A stretch of DNA of 64,000 nucleotides from an uncultured Christensenella sp. Its GTDB lineage: Bacteria > Bacillota > Clostridia > Christensenellales > Pumilibacteraceae. The translations under genes were made by a program, and so were the position numbers. The stretch covers positions 245,333-309,332 of the forward strand of contig CAJTLV010000001.1 of the NCBI GenBank assembly GCA_910577435.1, read 5' to 3'. Positions 17,761-26,665 of this stretch are shown in pieces (positions within the stretch are counted from its first letter, which is position 1; each line of letters opens with the position of its first letter). A model generated the notes under the pieces. The model was not told the DNA's origin. It did no database searches and saw only the letters and a list, made by a program, of their open reading frames with translations.

Positions 17761-17789
17761 ATTTTAGCATTCATAATTTTTTTTGTCAA
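17761..17789 (-). promoter_or_regulatory. putative sigma-A promoter of the ABC exporter operon
   Basis: On the minus strand a perfect TTGACA (17784-17789), a 17-base A-rich spacer and TAAAAT (17761-17766), followed by AAGGAT and ATG 17731. Confidence 0.65.
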
Positions 17790-17811
17790 CGGATTTTTGC
17801 CGCGCGCACGC

Positions 17812-17842
17812 AAAAACTCGGAAATCACTTTCCGAGTTTTTT
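17812..17842 (-). terminator. terminator of spoIVA
   Basis: A stem of about 12 bp (AACTCGGAAA / TTTCCGAGTT core) with a 4-base loop, flanked by A and T runs, lies about 40 bases after the spoIVA stop. Confidence 0.8.
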
Positions 17843-17878
17843 GTATGCGACAATATTACAGACTTGCAAAACGATCCG

Positions 17879-19354
17879 TTACAGAAGTATGCAGATTATT
17901 CCGCCCCTGCCCTCATTTATGATGCGCGACAGTGTTTTACGCATTTTTTTCTGCGTCTCGACGGGCATTGCGGCGAGTTTATTATTAAGTCCCTCGTTTA
18001 CCAAGCTGTCAAGCGATTTGCCGAACATATTCGTCTGCCAGATCCCCTGCGGGTTTTGCTCGAATTCGGAAAGCAGGTAATTTACGAGATCCTCGCTCTG
18101 CTGTTCGGTACCGACAACGGGGCAAACTTCGGTTTCTATGTCAACGCGCATTATATGGAGCGAAGGCGCGGACGCTTTCAGCTTTACGCCGAATCTCGAA
18201 CCCTGTTTGAAAATCTGAGGATCGTCGAGAGTCATCTCGTCCATAGTGGGCGTGACTACGCCGTATCCCGTTTCGGCGACGTCGAGAAGCGCTTTACTCA
18301 TTTTGTCGAACTGCTTCTTCGCCTTGACCAGCTCACCGAGCGACGACATCAAATCGAATTCGTCGTTAATTTCGATGTCGCACACCTCTTTGAGCGCGCG
18401 ATAGAACAAGCCCTGCTTTTCCTTAGCGGCGAAAATCGCTCTACCCTTGTCAAGCTCTATGCTTTTAAGTTCCAATCCGTCGAAATACTCGCTGTCGAAC
18501 GCAATGTTCGTATCGAGACAGTCGCGCATTTTTTCGGTTGAGGACGCAAGCGACATTGCGCGCTCAGCAAGCTCGCGGACTATGCCGTTATCAGCGTCAA
18601 GCGCACGGATGAACCGCGCCGACTCTATGTAAACGTCACGCACGGGAAACTCGTAAAGTACGGTCTCGAACAGCTTTACGACGTCCTTTATCGTGAGCGC
18701 CGCGACATTGAGCGGAATGACGGCGTTATTGTATTTTTCTGCGAGCGCGGTCGCGGTCTTGACCGTCTCTTTGGACGTAGGCACTGCGGAATTGAGTACG
18801 ATGACGAACGGCTTGCCGAGTTTTTTCAATTCGGCAACAGTCCGCTCTTCTGCGGGAACATATGCTTCGCGCGGCAACTCGGTCTTGATAGAGCCGTCGC
18901 TGGTCATAACTATTCCGATAGTCGAATGATCGGTTATGACCTTTTGCGTGCCGATCTCAGCCGCCTGCTCGAAAGGAATGGGGGCGTCCGACCACGGTGT
19001 TTTTACCATTCTCGCCCCGTCGCCGTCGAGATGCCCCGTAGCGCCGTCGACCATATATCCGACGCAATCGACCAACCTGACCGATATTTCCGCCGCGTCG
19101 TTGAGCTTTATTTTTACCGCCTCGCTCGGCACAAACTTCGGTTGCGTCGTCATAACGGCTTTGCCTTCTGCGCTCTGCGGCAACTCGTCGCGCATACGTT
19201 CCAGCTCGTATCCGCTCGCAGACGGCAACACGAACGCGTTCATAAAATTGGTGATAAATGTCGATTTACCGGACCGCACGGGACCGACCACACCGATATA
19301 AATATCGCCGCCCGTCCGCTCCGTAATATCGTTATAAACGTCGTATTCTTCCAT
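17879..19354 (-). CDS. spoIVA: stage IV sporulation protein A, spore-coat morphogenetic ATPase
   Basis: A 491-residue protein, almost exactly the length of Bacillus SpoIVA. It polymerises with ATP hydrolysis on the forespore surface to form the basement layer of the coat. The N-terminus MEEYDVYNDITERTGGDIYI is diagnostic, and Walker A GPVRSGKST covers residues 24-32. The C-terminus ends with the short hydrophobic GRGGIICILL, the region that contacts the SpoVM-decorated membrane in Bacillus. I start at 19354 behind GGGAGG. A near-consensus sigma-E promoter lies 35-64 bases upstream, which fits mother-cell expression. Confidence 0.97.
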   Translation of the reverse strand: MEEYDVYNDITERTGGDIYIGVVGPVRSGKSTFITNFMNAFVLPSASGYELERMRDELPQSAEGKAVMTTQPKFVPSEAVKIKLNDAAEISVRLVDCVGYMVDGATGHLDGDGARMVKTPWSDAPIPFEQAAEIGTQKVITDHSTIGIVMTSDGSIKTELPREAYVPAEERTVAELKKLGKPFVIVLNSAVPTSKETVKTATALAEKYNNAVIPLNVAALTIKDVVKLFETVLYEFPVRDVYIESARFIRALDADNGIVRELAERAMSLASSTEKMRDCLDTNIAFDSEYFDGLELKSIELDKGRAIFAAKEKQGLFYRALKEVCDIEINDEFDLMSSLGELVKAKKQFDKMSKALLDVAETGYGVVTPTMDEMTLDDPQIFKQGSRFGVKLKASAPSLHIMRVDIETEVCPVVGTEQQSEDLVNYLLSEFEQNPQGIWQTNMFGKSLDSLVNEGLNNKLAAMPVETQKKMRKTLSRIINEGRGGIICILL

Positions 19355-19388
19355 AATACCTCCCGTCGTTTCCGATCGTTTCTGCATA

Positions 19389-19418
19389 ATTATATGAGCG
19401 GACAAAAGCTAATATAAC
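19389..19418 (-). promoter_or_regulatory. sigma-E-type promoter of spoIVA
   Basis: On the minus strand GTTATATT (19411-19418), a 14-base spacer and CATATAAT (19389-19396). The sigma-E consensus known from Bacillus is GTCATATT and CATACAAT with 13-15 bases between, so each box has a single mismatch. spoIVA is a known sigma-E gene there. Confidence 0.7.
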
Positions 19419-19447
19419 CGACCTATCACAACTTTTTCCGGAGTACG

Positions 19448-20071
19448 TCAAACATTGCGCCTATCGAAAGCCGCAACTGTTTTCCTAAGCGCGCTTGCGG
19501 AATATTCCGACAATTCGGAAGCATCGATATACTCGCATTCCACAGTCGGACTGCCGCAACTCGGCGCAATGAGAACATAAATGCCGACGCGCGAATACCG
19601 CGCCATTCGGTCTGCGGTAATCAGTCCGTCGATACACTCCGCGTCGGCACCCGCAATCGTCAACAAAATATTCGGGCAATGTGTTCGTTCGCGTTCTCTG
19701 CGTTCCGCCTCGCAGTCTACGGCAGACAGCACAAGTTCCGCATACGCGCCGGAGACGGCGTTCGATACGGCATAATCGGTTCCGTCGAATACGGACAATC
19801 CGTCTGTATAATCGACAATCAAATATCTGAACTCGTCCGGAGTGCCGACGCGCATTGCGGCGAAAAGCACGGCGGGAACGGCGTCTGTTTTCGTTCGCGA
19901 GCAGTGCGCGAGCAGCGCTATACTCCCGTCGGCACGCTCTGCGCCGAGCGGGTGCGGCGGCGAAAGTATAGGCGCACCGAAATCGAATTCGCCGTCGGGC
20001 AATGGAAACGGCGGCGCAATAACAGCGTCGCCGTGAAATTCATTTATTCCTTTTTTTTCGTGTTTACTCAT
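19448..20071 (-). CDS. FtsK/SpoIIIE-like protein lacking ATPase motifs (hypothetical)
   Basis: A 207-residue protein without a confident family. Residues of about 70-175 follow the pattern of the FtsK/SpoIIIE motor domain. GTPDEFRYLIVD, then LSVFDG, a helix ending EAERRERE, CPNILLTIAGAD and a closing SRVGIYVLIAPSCGSP occur in that order and spacing. The Walker A loop would fall in AHCSRTKTDAVPAV and has no GxGKS; the Walker B aspartate-glutamate is also missing. So it could not hydrolyse ATP if the relation is real. It lies between plsY and spoIVA, where gpsA is usual in Clostridia. No clear ribosome site is seen; probably co-transcribed with plsY. Confidence 0.6.
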   Translation of the reverse strand: MSKHEKKGINEFHGDAVIAPPFPLPDGEFDFGAPILSPPHPLGAERADGSIALLAHCSRTKTDAVPAVLFAAMRVGTPDEFRYLIVDYTDGLSVFDGTDYAVSNAVSGAYAELVLSAVDCEAERRERERTHCPNILLTIAGADAECIDGLITADRMARYSRVGIYVLIAPSCGSPTVECEYIDASELSEYSASALRKTVAAFDRRNV

Positions 20072-20115
20072 TACTTATATTGTAATGAGTTATGTCTGCG
20101 ATTATTCCCACAGCC

Positions 20116-20832
20116 TTATTCCGCGATGACCGGTACATCGAACAAGACGAACGTATCGACGTGCTTTTGTTTTTTGGATTTTTTAAGAACGACTTTACCT
20201 TCCCTGCCGGAAAACATCTTGACGAGGTTGGCGCGGTGCGCAAACAGCGACAGCGCGAACATACAAAACACCACAACCGAGCAGGCAATGCCGCACGTCG
20301 GATTTGCGGACGCGATTATTCCCTCTACGGTGAGGGGCGCACACATCATTATGAACGACGTAAGCGAACCTATCTTCGTTACAAATAAGAATGCGACACC
20401 GAGTGCGAAAAAGCCGAGCGTCCACAGCGGTTGGAATGTAACACAAACTCCGAGTATCGTAGCAACGCCTTTGCCGCCCTTAAACTTCATAACCGCAGGA
20501 TAGACGTGTCCTACCGTGACGCAAAATCCCGCGACATACATTCCCATTCGGTCGGAACCGAACCGCAGAAATTCGCCGTTACCCATAAATAACCAACCGA
20601 GCAGGCACGGCACAACGCCTTTGAGTACGTCTAAAATCAACGTCAGCGCGCCGATAGGTTTACCGAACGTGCGGATCATATTCATAGTTCCCGGATTACC
20701 GCTTCCGCAAGTACGTATATCCCGGCCCTTCATCTTGCTTATCATTACGGCAATGTTAATATTGCCGATAAAGTACGAGCATACTCCGACGAGCACACCC
20801 GCCAATATCTGCATTCCGAAACCGATTGTCAT
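20116..20832 (-). CDS. plsY: acyl-phosphate glycerol-3-phosphate acyltransferase PlsY
   Basis: A polytopic membrane acyltransferase that makes lysophosphatidic acid from acyl-phosphate and glycerol-3-phosphate. The family motifs are present: IGNINIAVMISK, GSGNPGTMNMIRTFGK and the glycine-rich GGKGVAT. The 238-residue length is slightly above the usual 190-220 because of a basic cytoplasmic tail (VVLKKSKKQKHV). The start at 20832 overlaps the der stop (ATGA); a longer open frame upstream runs inside der and is not used. der-plsY order is conserved in Clostridia. Confidence 0.93.
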   Translation of the reverse strand: MTIGFGMQILAGVLVGVCSYFIGNINIAVMISKMKGRDIRTCGSGNPGTMNMIRTFGKPIGALTLILDVLKGVVPCLLGWLFMGNGEFLRFGSDRMGMYVAGFCVTVGHVYPAVMKFKGGKGVATILGVCVTFQPLWTLGFFALGVAFLFVTKIGSLTSFIMMCAPLTVEGIIASANPTCGIACSVVVFCMFALSLFAHRANLVKMFSGREGKVVLKKSKKQKHVDTFVLFDVPVIAE

Positions 20833-22136
20833 TGGTCGCCTTTTCCTATAAATTTTAGTTGTATCGGGGTTCCCGAATAATCGACTGCACGCCGTATCGA
20901 ATTTTCCAGGTAACGTTCGTATGAGAAGTGAATTAGCCGCGCATCGTTCACCTTGAACACGAACAGCGGCGGACATACTCCCGGTTGCGACGCGTAATAG
21001 ATCTTGGCGCGCCTGCCCTTTCTTGCCGTAGGCTCTGTCGCCGCGACAGCTTGCGCTACAAGCTCGTTGAGCAGTCCCGTCGAAATTCTGCGATTGGCGT
21101 TTTCCCACGCCGAGACAGCCTCAGACATAAGTTTTTCGACGCGTTGACCGGTGAGCGCGGATATCGAAATGCTCTTGAAATAGCTCATAAACGCAAACTT
21201 CTCTTTGAGTTCCAGCATCATTTCGTCAAGCGTATAGCCGTCTTTCTCTACGGCATCCCACTTATTGAGCACAAGCACAGACGGCTTGCCCGACTCGTGC
21301 ACAAGTCCCGCTATCTTTTCGTCCTGTTCGGTAACGCCGCTCGTCGCGTCGATCATAACGAGTACCACGTCGGCACGCTTTATCGCGGCTATCGAGCGCA
21401 GTACCGAATACCTCTCGACGGAATTGCTCTCTATGTCGCGTTTGCGGCGCATACCGGCCGTATCGATAATGACGAAATCCTTCCCGCCGACGGACACGGG
21501 CGTGTCTATCGCGTCGCGCGTCGTACCAGCGACGTTACTCACTATCGCACGTTCGTATCCCGCCAGTTTGTTCACAAGCGAAGATTTGCCGACATTGGGC
21601 TTACCCACTACCGCTACCGACAACGCGCTTGTCCCGTCGGTCTCGACGATATCGAAGTGCGAGCATATTCCGTCGAGAAGATCGCCTACGCCGCTGCCGT
21701 GTTCCGCAGAAATCAAATACGGCTCACCCAGTCCGAGCGAATAAAAATCGTAAACAAGATCGCGCGACGCCGAATCGGCTTTATTCACGGCGAGAACTAC
21801 GGGTTTATTACTGCGTCTAAGCGTTTCCGCTATCTCGCGGTCGCCGGACAGAACACCTTGTTTCACGTCCGTGATAAGAAGCACCACATCGCACAGTTCG
21901 ACTGCGTCTATCGCCTGTCTTTTTACTGAACGCGTTATATCGTCGTCGCCGTCGTCGATGCCGCCCGTATCGATGAGCGTAAAAATTTTACCGCACCACT
22001 CGCAGTCGGCATACAGTCTGTCGCGCGTCACACCGGGCATATCGTCTACAATGGATACGCGTCTGCCGCTTATTCTGTTCATAAGTGTGGACTTGCCCAC
22101 GTTAGGGCGTCCGACTATGGCTACCGTCGGTTTCAT
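20829..22136 (-). CDS. der: ribosome-assembly GTPase Der (EngA)
   Basis: A double GTPase of 435 residues needed for 50S subunit maturation. The first G domain starts VAIVGRPNVGKSTLMNRI with DTGG and NKAD motifs; the second has VGKPNVGKSSLVNKL, DTAGMRRK and LNKWD. The C-terminal KH-like domain ends with NSIRRAVDYSGTPIQLKF, typical of Der. I start at 22136, the ATG next to the conserved KPTVAIVG; an upstream frame start at 22154 is not needed. It is translationally coupled to plsY. Confidence 0.97.
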   Translation of the reverse strand: MKPTVAIVGRPNVGKSTLMNRISGRRVSIVDDMPGVTRDRLYADCEWCGKIFTLIDTGGIDDGDDDITRSVKRQAIDAVELCDVVLLITDVKQGVLSGDREIAETLRRSNKPVVLAVNKADSASRDLVYDFYSLGLGEPYLISAEHGSGVGDLLDGICSHFDIVETDGTSALSVAVVGKPNVGKSSLVNKLAGYERAIVSNVAGTTRDAIDTPVSVGGKDFVIIDTAGMRRKRDIESNSVERYSVLRSIAAIKRADVVLVMIDATSGVTEQDEKIAGLVHESGKPSVLVLNKWDAVEKDGYTLDEMMLELKEKFAFMSYFKSISISALTGQRVEKLMSEAVSAWENANRRISTGLLNELVAQAVAATEPTARKGRRAKIYYASQPGVCPPLFVFKVNDARLIHFSYERYLENSIRRAVDYSGTPIQLKFIGKGDQ

Positions 22137-22234
22137 ACGAATATGATAACACATTGTACGGAAAATGTAAAATGAATAATGCGATATTCGGAATCGAATT
22201 ACTTACGCGGTCTCGCCTGCGTTTCAATCAACCG

Positions 22235-22894
22235 TTACTCGTCGAAATATCTCTTGTACTCGTCGGGATCGAACTCTTCGGCGGTCTCTGCGAGCGCGGC
22301 GGTGCGACGTGCGTTCATTGTACGCTTGATCGCCGCTATCACCTCGAACAGCGCGACCGAAAACACGGCGGCAATGATGAGCGCGTCGAACATTCCGGGA
22401 GAACCCAGACGCATTTCCACGCTCGGCAGAAACGCGCCGACGGCGGTGCTTATTCCCTCGCCGACCGGAAAACCGGCGAATATCGCCGCAAGCGCCGCAA
22501 GTTTCGTCTTGCCCACGAGAAAGCCTATCGCGCCGCACAAAAACCCGACCACTATAGCCGTCACCACCGTGCTTGCGATAGGTTCGACCAAAAGCCGCAC
22601 CGCCACATACGACGCGGCAACGGCGCTGAGCGCCACGAGCGCGCGGTAATGCTCGCGCGTTCTGTGCGCAATGATAAAGAACACTGCGGCAAAGCACGCC
22701 GGAGCTATAAATCCAGCGACGTTTACCGTCACCGCACCTATCCGAAAAGACGGGATGAACGCGCAACCTATAAGCACGCCCACCATTACGAACGCCAACC
22801 AATACGCCACGCCGAAGCTCTTGAACACACGCTCGGCAATGCCGAAAAACAACAGCACCGCGACCGAGCCTAAAAGTATAAGTCCGATTATCAT
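22235..22894 (-). CDS. integral membrane protein, possibly DUF1614 family
   Basis: A 219-residue protein with about seven hydrophobic helices and a short acidic cytoplasmic tail (AETAEEFDPDEYKRYFDE). The pattern of an N-terminal helix followed by TVNVAGFIAPACFAA resembles DUF1614 membrane proteins found near der in some Firmicutes; this match is from memory and weak. It precedes der on the same strand by about 100 bases and may belong to its operon. Function unknown. Confidence 0.7.
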   Translation of the reverse strand: MIIGLILLGSVAVLLFFGIAERVFKSFGVAYWLAFVMVGVLIGCAFIPSFRIGAVTVNVAGFIAPACFAAVFFIIAHRTREHYRALVALSAVAASYVAVRLLVEPIASTVVTAIVVGFLCGAIGFLVGKTKLAALAAIFAGFPVGEGISTAVGAFLPSVEMRLGSPGMFDALIIAAVFSVALFEVIAAIKRTMNARRTAALAETAEEFDPDEYKRYFDE

Positions 22895-22929
22895 ATAACT
22901 TTATTATTGCCACACTCCGCTCGGTTAAA

Positions 22930-22953
22930 ACAAAAAGCAGGCTTTCGCCTGCT
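22930..22953 (-). terminator. terminator of the cyclophilin-like gene
   Basis: On the minus strand AGCAGGC-GAAA-GCCTGCT is followed by TTTTGTTTT, 12 bases after the stop codon. Confidence 0.85.
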
Positions 22954-22964
22954 CTCGTATCACA

Positions 22965-23972
22965 TTACAGTATACTGCTCCAACCGCTCAGTCTGCGCAC
23001 GCCCGAACTGTCGTTGCCTTTCATATACTCGATAAAATCGAAGTTACGCCACTTCTTTCCGTCTAGATTGTACACCTTAACGCTTTCGATATAAATAGTC
23101 GGTGACGGCGGTTCCCATCTGTATCCGCTCGAAATCTTGTCGTTTATCTCCTTAGTGGAAGCTATGATCTCGATGTTTTCTATCGTCTTGTCGTTGAGCG
23201 CGTGTCCCACACGCGTCGCACGAAGCGTCTCCGTCGACATAACGCCGCTGCTGCTGATGACGTTCACGAGATCGGTAGGTTGATCGTCGTAAGAAAGCTG
23301 AAACTCGGTATGCGTCTTATCGTACAAAAACGCAAGAACGCCCTTCTGCTCCAACAGCGCCGTCTTTGTGCCGTTGGCGTCCGCTCTGAGATAGTACGTA
23401 AACTTATCGCGGACGTTTTCAAACCTGCTGTTTTTGAGCGCGTCGAACTTACTGCAATAGCTTTCGTTCTGCGAATGATGCTTTGTGCGCGAATAATCGC
23501 TTGATGACGTAGCCGACGCCAGCGGCTGATCCTCGTACCCGCCGAATCTCAACCATCCGCTCTGCGCGTCGAAAAACACCGTGTTGTCGAAATATCCGTT
23601 CTTGGCGAGAAATATAAAGTTTGTCGCCGCAGTATCGTATTCCGCCTCTTCCACTACGTATTCGAGTACCATACCGTTGGACAGATTAAATCGCGCTATT
23701 ACGTTTTTGTATCCGCGATACGGATTGACAAGATACGCGATAACGGGGACGAGCAATGCGACAAGCACCAAAACGACCGCCACGCACACGACGGCGCCGA
23801 CAAACGCCGCCGAACGTTTGGATTTTTTCTGCTCCGCGACCATTGCCGCTTCCGCAGAACTGCGGTCGACATTATTATCGGCGACAGACTTACCGCCGCC
23901 GCGCTGTGCCGCTATACGTTTTTGTTTGCGCTCTTTAGCCGTGAGCGAATACGTTCTTTTCCGCTGTTTCAA
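22965..23972 (-). CDS. membrane-anchored cyclophilin-like protein without the catalytic arginine
   Basis: A 335-residue protein with a basic cytoplasmic N-terminus, one membrane helix (about residues 55-80) and an extracytoplasmic domain. That domain has the order of motifs of cyclophilin-type prolyl isomerases: TAATNFIFLAKNGYFDNTVF followed by SGWLRFGG, then GVLAFLYDKTHTEFQLSYDD. Where active cyclophilins have F-H-R-V, this one has F-F-D-A, so the catalytic arginine is gone. A binding or structural role is more likely than isomerase activity. The start is a TTG at 23972, six bases after GTAGG; that site overlaps the stop of the preceding DUF975-type gene. Confidence 0.65.
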   Translation of the reverse strand: MKQRKRTYSLTAKERKQKRIAAQRGGGKSVADNNVDRSSAEAAMVAEQKKSKRSAAFVGAVVCVAVVLVLVALLVPVIAYLVNPYRGYKNVIARFNLSNGMVLEYVVEEAEYDTAATNFIFLAKNGYFDNTVFFDAQSGWLRFGGYEDQPLASATSSSDYSRTKHHSQNESYCSKFDALKNSRFENVRDKFTYYLRADANGTKTALLEQKGVLAFLYDKTHTEFQLSYDDQPTDLVNVISSSGVMSTETLRATRVGHALNDKTIENIEIIASTKEINDKISSGYRWEPPSPTIYIESVKVYNLDGKKWRNFDFIEYMKGNDSSGVRRLSGWSSIL

Positions 23973-23979
23973 GTTGAAC

Positions 23980-25548
23980 CTACTTTTTTCCGTTGCGTAT
24001 TTGATTTAGCCGTTCTTCGCGTTCGCGGCGTATTTTATCCCTTCGACTTTCCGCGTCAGAATTATTGGGCGTTACGGCGTCGGCTCTGCGCGAAGAACGA
24101 ATGTCTGCGCCGTTTTTTACTTCTGTCGGCTTCCGGGTTGGTGAAACAACCGAACCGTTCGACGGCATACCGTCGTCGCGGTTAGCCTTAGACGAACGAG
24201 TGAGCGGTTCGAATGCTCCGCTCTGCATCGGAATATCGAAGTCTTTCATAAAGTTGTCGAATCCGCCGAGCTGTGCCGATTGCACCGATTCGCCGACGGC
24301 AGGCTCTGCCGCTATGATATTGTCCGCAGGCGACGGAACGGGCTCCGCTACGACGGCGGCTTCGACCTCTGCGGTCATAAAATCATTTGCATTCGACTTC
24401 AAACCGCCCGTCATATAATCGAGTCCCGACTTTTGCTGTGCGCTTTGCGGAGCAAACATCTCGTTGATCTTTTTATTAAGTACGTCTGCGGCATCGACCT
24501 CGCGCGTAGTGAGCGGCGATACGATCTCCACAAAATCCGATCCGTCGACCGCTCGCGCGCCTATCTCGTCGGACATCGCAGGTTGTTCCGGCTGAACGAT
24601 CGGTTCGGGTCGAACGGATACGACGTTCTCCGTTTCCGCCGATCGCGACGGGTTGACGGGAGATAACGGCACTTCGGCAACGGTCGGTTGCGCATTGCCG
24701 CCGAAATCGCGCATCGCCTCGTTCATATCGGCGAAATCCTCTTCGCCGAGCGCGTCGATAGGCAGGATCATCGGCTCTGCGGGTTGCGCATTAACGCCCT
24801 GAGGCTGTGCGGCGGACTGAGGCTGCGTTCCCGGTACCGCATAAGCCTGCTGAGCATACGCGATGGGGCTTACGGGTTGAGGTACGGTGTTGTACACGGC
24901 TTTATCGCCTTGAAGGTTGCGTTTATAGTATACCGTTTTGGATAGGTTTATATATGGTGTAAGGAATATGAATCCCAATCCGAGCGTCAGTACGCACAAC
25001 AACCCCCAGCCTATAAACGTTGCGTGAAGCCCCATATACAGACCGAGCTTGCCGCTCATCACCTTGCGCGACGCTTTGAGCGCCGTCGTCGCTTTCATCT
25101 TGGGGTTGGCTATAAGCAGATGGTTTGCCATAGAAGTGCCGGCGAGATATATCACTCCCGGTACGATCAAACACAACAGCAGTAAAAACCCTATAAACGT
25201 ACGCAATAAATTGACCTGCAATACCTTTACCACGCCGCTCCGAGCGAGCGTCTCGCCCAGCCGCCTGATATTGTAAGGCTTGCACTTATACGATGCGATG
25301 TAGTAGTCGACCATAGAATACTCTATCATTCCGCTTCCCACTACCGCGATAAGTCCGACTATAATACCGTAACATATCATACAGATAGCCGCAACCGTGT
25401 TTATATGCTCAAAGCACAGCACCGCCATCACAATAAGAGCGATGACCGTAACTATGATCGCAAACTCGATCGTATATATAACGATCGCTTGATGCATATT
25501 GAGCGGCAGTTTGCGCCGAGCTTCGGATTTTACGTCCCTAATACTCAT
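23980..25548 (-). CDS. DUF975-type polytopic membrane protein with long disordered tail
   Basis: A 522-residue protein. The first 235 residues or so carry a DUF975-like membrane region: MSIRDVKSEARRKLP, then five or six hydrophobic segments including PGVIYLAGTSMANHLLI and GLGFIFLTPYINLSK. The remaining 290 residues are low-complexity, rich in Ala, Pro, Gln and Glu, ending with a basic segment (RRDKIRREREERLNQIRNGK). Function unknown. I choose 25548 over the in-frame ATG at 25557, because the promoter just upstream would start transcription between them, leaving an almost leaderless mRNA. The cyclophilin-like gene follows after 7 bases. Confidence 0.75.
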   Translation of the reverse strand: MSIRDVKSEARRKLPLNMHQAIVIYTIEFAIIVTVIALIVMAVLCFEHINTVAAICMICYGIIVGLIAVVGSGMIEYSMVDYYIASYKCKPYNIRRLGETLARSGVVKVLQVNLLRTFIGFLLLLCLIVPGVIYLAGTSMANHLLIANPKMKATTALKASRKVMSGKLGLYMGLHATFIGWGLLCVLTLGLGFIFLTPYINLSKTVYYKRNLQGDKAVYNTVPQPVSPIAYAQQAYAVPGTQPQSAAQPQGVNAQPAEPMILPIDALGEEDFADMNEAMRDFGGNAQPTVAEVPLSPVNPSRSAETENVVSVRPEPIVQPEQPAMSDEIGARAVDGSDFVEIVSPLTTREVDAADVLNKKINEMFAPQSAQQKSGLDYMTGGLKSNANDFMTAEVEAAVVAEPVPSPADNIIAAEPAVGESVQSAQLGGFDNFMKDFDIPMQSGAFEPLTRSSKANRDDGMPSNGSVVSPTRKPTEVKNGADIRSSRRADAVTPNNSDAESRRDKIRREREERLNQIRNGKK

Positions 25549-25557
25549 CAGAAACAT

Positions 25558-25586
25558 ATTTTACTATATTATGCGGGTTTTGTCAA
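25558..25586 (-). promoter_or_regulatory. sigma-A promoter giving a near-leaderless mRNA for the DUF975-type gene
   Basis: On the minus strand a perfect TTGACA (25581-25586), a 17-base spacer and TAAAAT (25558-25563). Transcription should begin about 2-3 bases before the ATG at 25548. No ribosome site is present. Confidence 0.6.
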
Positions 25587-25640
25587 TAAGTTAATCCGCA
25601 TTTATGGCTCCGTAATTACGCGGTTGAAAGCCGCGAAAAC

Positions 25641-26549
25641 TTAATCGTCGTTTTCTCCCCCGCCGTCAACGATCGTTTTATCGGCGACGGTGTTTTCGGA
25701 CGCACCGTCCGCATTATTTTTACAACCGAAAAAAGTCTTTACTTTCTCGCCGAATCCTCCGGTCGACCGTTCCGCATTCTCTTCCGCACTATTCTTACCC
25801 GCTTTCGTAAAATCCTCGTTGCGGAACTTACGCAATAACCGAAATATTAGGAATATTATCGGCATTCCGAGATTGGTTTCCAGACAGGAATTGACGAGTA
25901 ACGTCCGAATGCTCATCCCGTTCATAGGGCGTATTCCGTTTATGAGCAATGAGAACTCCCAACCGAACTGAACGAAGAATCCTATCGCAAACAGGCGAAG
26001 AATGCTTACGAACGGTTTATCTTCCTTGCGCAAAAGGAGTAAAAGCAAAATGAAATATCCGACTATCATCACTACGCCCATCCAGCCGTGATACGCGCCG
26101 GTCGTGCGCTGAGTGACTATTGTAGCTTCTCCTCCAAGCTCCGATACAGACGGACAGATCAGCCACCACACTACAATCGCGAATATCCAATATTTGCTCA
26201 GCTTGTCCTTTGCCACAAGCACCCATATGAATGCAAAGTTGGTTATGCCGTAACTCATAGACATCCATAAAAGCACCGCGAAAGTTTCGCCCGTATTCGC
26301 AAGCTCGCCGTCTATGAATATCTGCCTGGTGTGACTTATCAGATAAAATCCGCCGAAATCGACTATAGTGTACAACACGCCGCCGAAAAGAGCGAATGCG
26401 GCGGTCTGATACCGTTTTTTCCATATAAGCAGTGCCATAAAGAACACTATAAAAACTGAGTCCAGAATTATATACAGCAAGTTGAGACTGCGCGTCGGTG
26501 TGATTTCGGTAAAGTTTTCCATCGCCGCCGATAATAGTCCTATGTCCAT
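25641..26549 (-). CDS. uncharacterised polytopic membrane protein
   Basis: A 302-residue protein with about seven membrane helices (first near residue 24, last near 230) and a charged cytoplasmic tail of about 65 residues. I do not recognise the family. Conserved-looking features include VDFGGFYLISHTRQIF and the polar helix FVQFGWEFSLLINGIRP near residue 195. A good ribosome site (AAAGGAG) precedes the ATG. It lies between rluA and the DUF975-type gene, same strand, with gaps of over 80 bases on both sides. Confidence 0.75.
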   Translation of the reverse strand: MDIGLLSAAMENFTEITPTRSLNLLYIILDSVFIVFFMALLIWKKRYQTAAFALFGGVLYTIVDFGGFYLISHTRQIFIDGELANTGETFAVLLWMSMSYGITNFAFIWVLVAKDKLSKYWIFAIVVWWLICPSVSELGGEATIVTQRTTGAYHGWMGVVMIVGYFILLLLLLRKEDKPFVSILRLFAIGFFVQFGWEFSLLINGIRPMNGMSIRTLLVNSCLETNLGMPIIFLIFRLLRKFRNEDFTKAGKNSAEENAERSTGGFGEKVKTFFGCKNNADGASENTVADKTIVDGGGENDD

Positions 26550-26665
26550 AACCGCTCCTTTGTTCTTCGTATTATTGCGCGCATACGCGGAAACGTCGGC
26601 CGTTCCACGCCTATTGTAACACCGATGACAGATTTATCCAAGCGAAAAGACTCGATAAATTCGTT

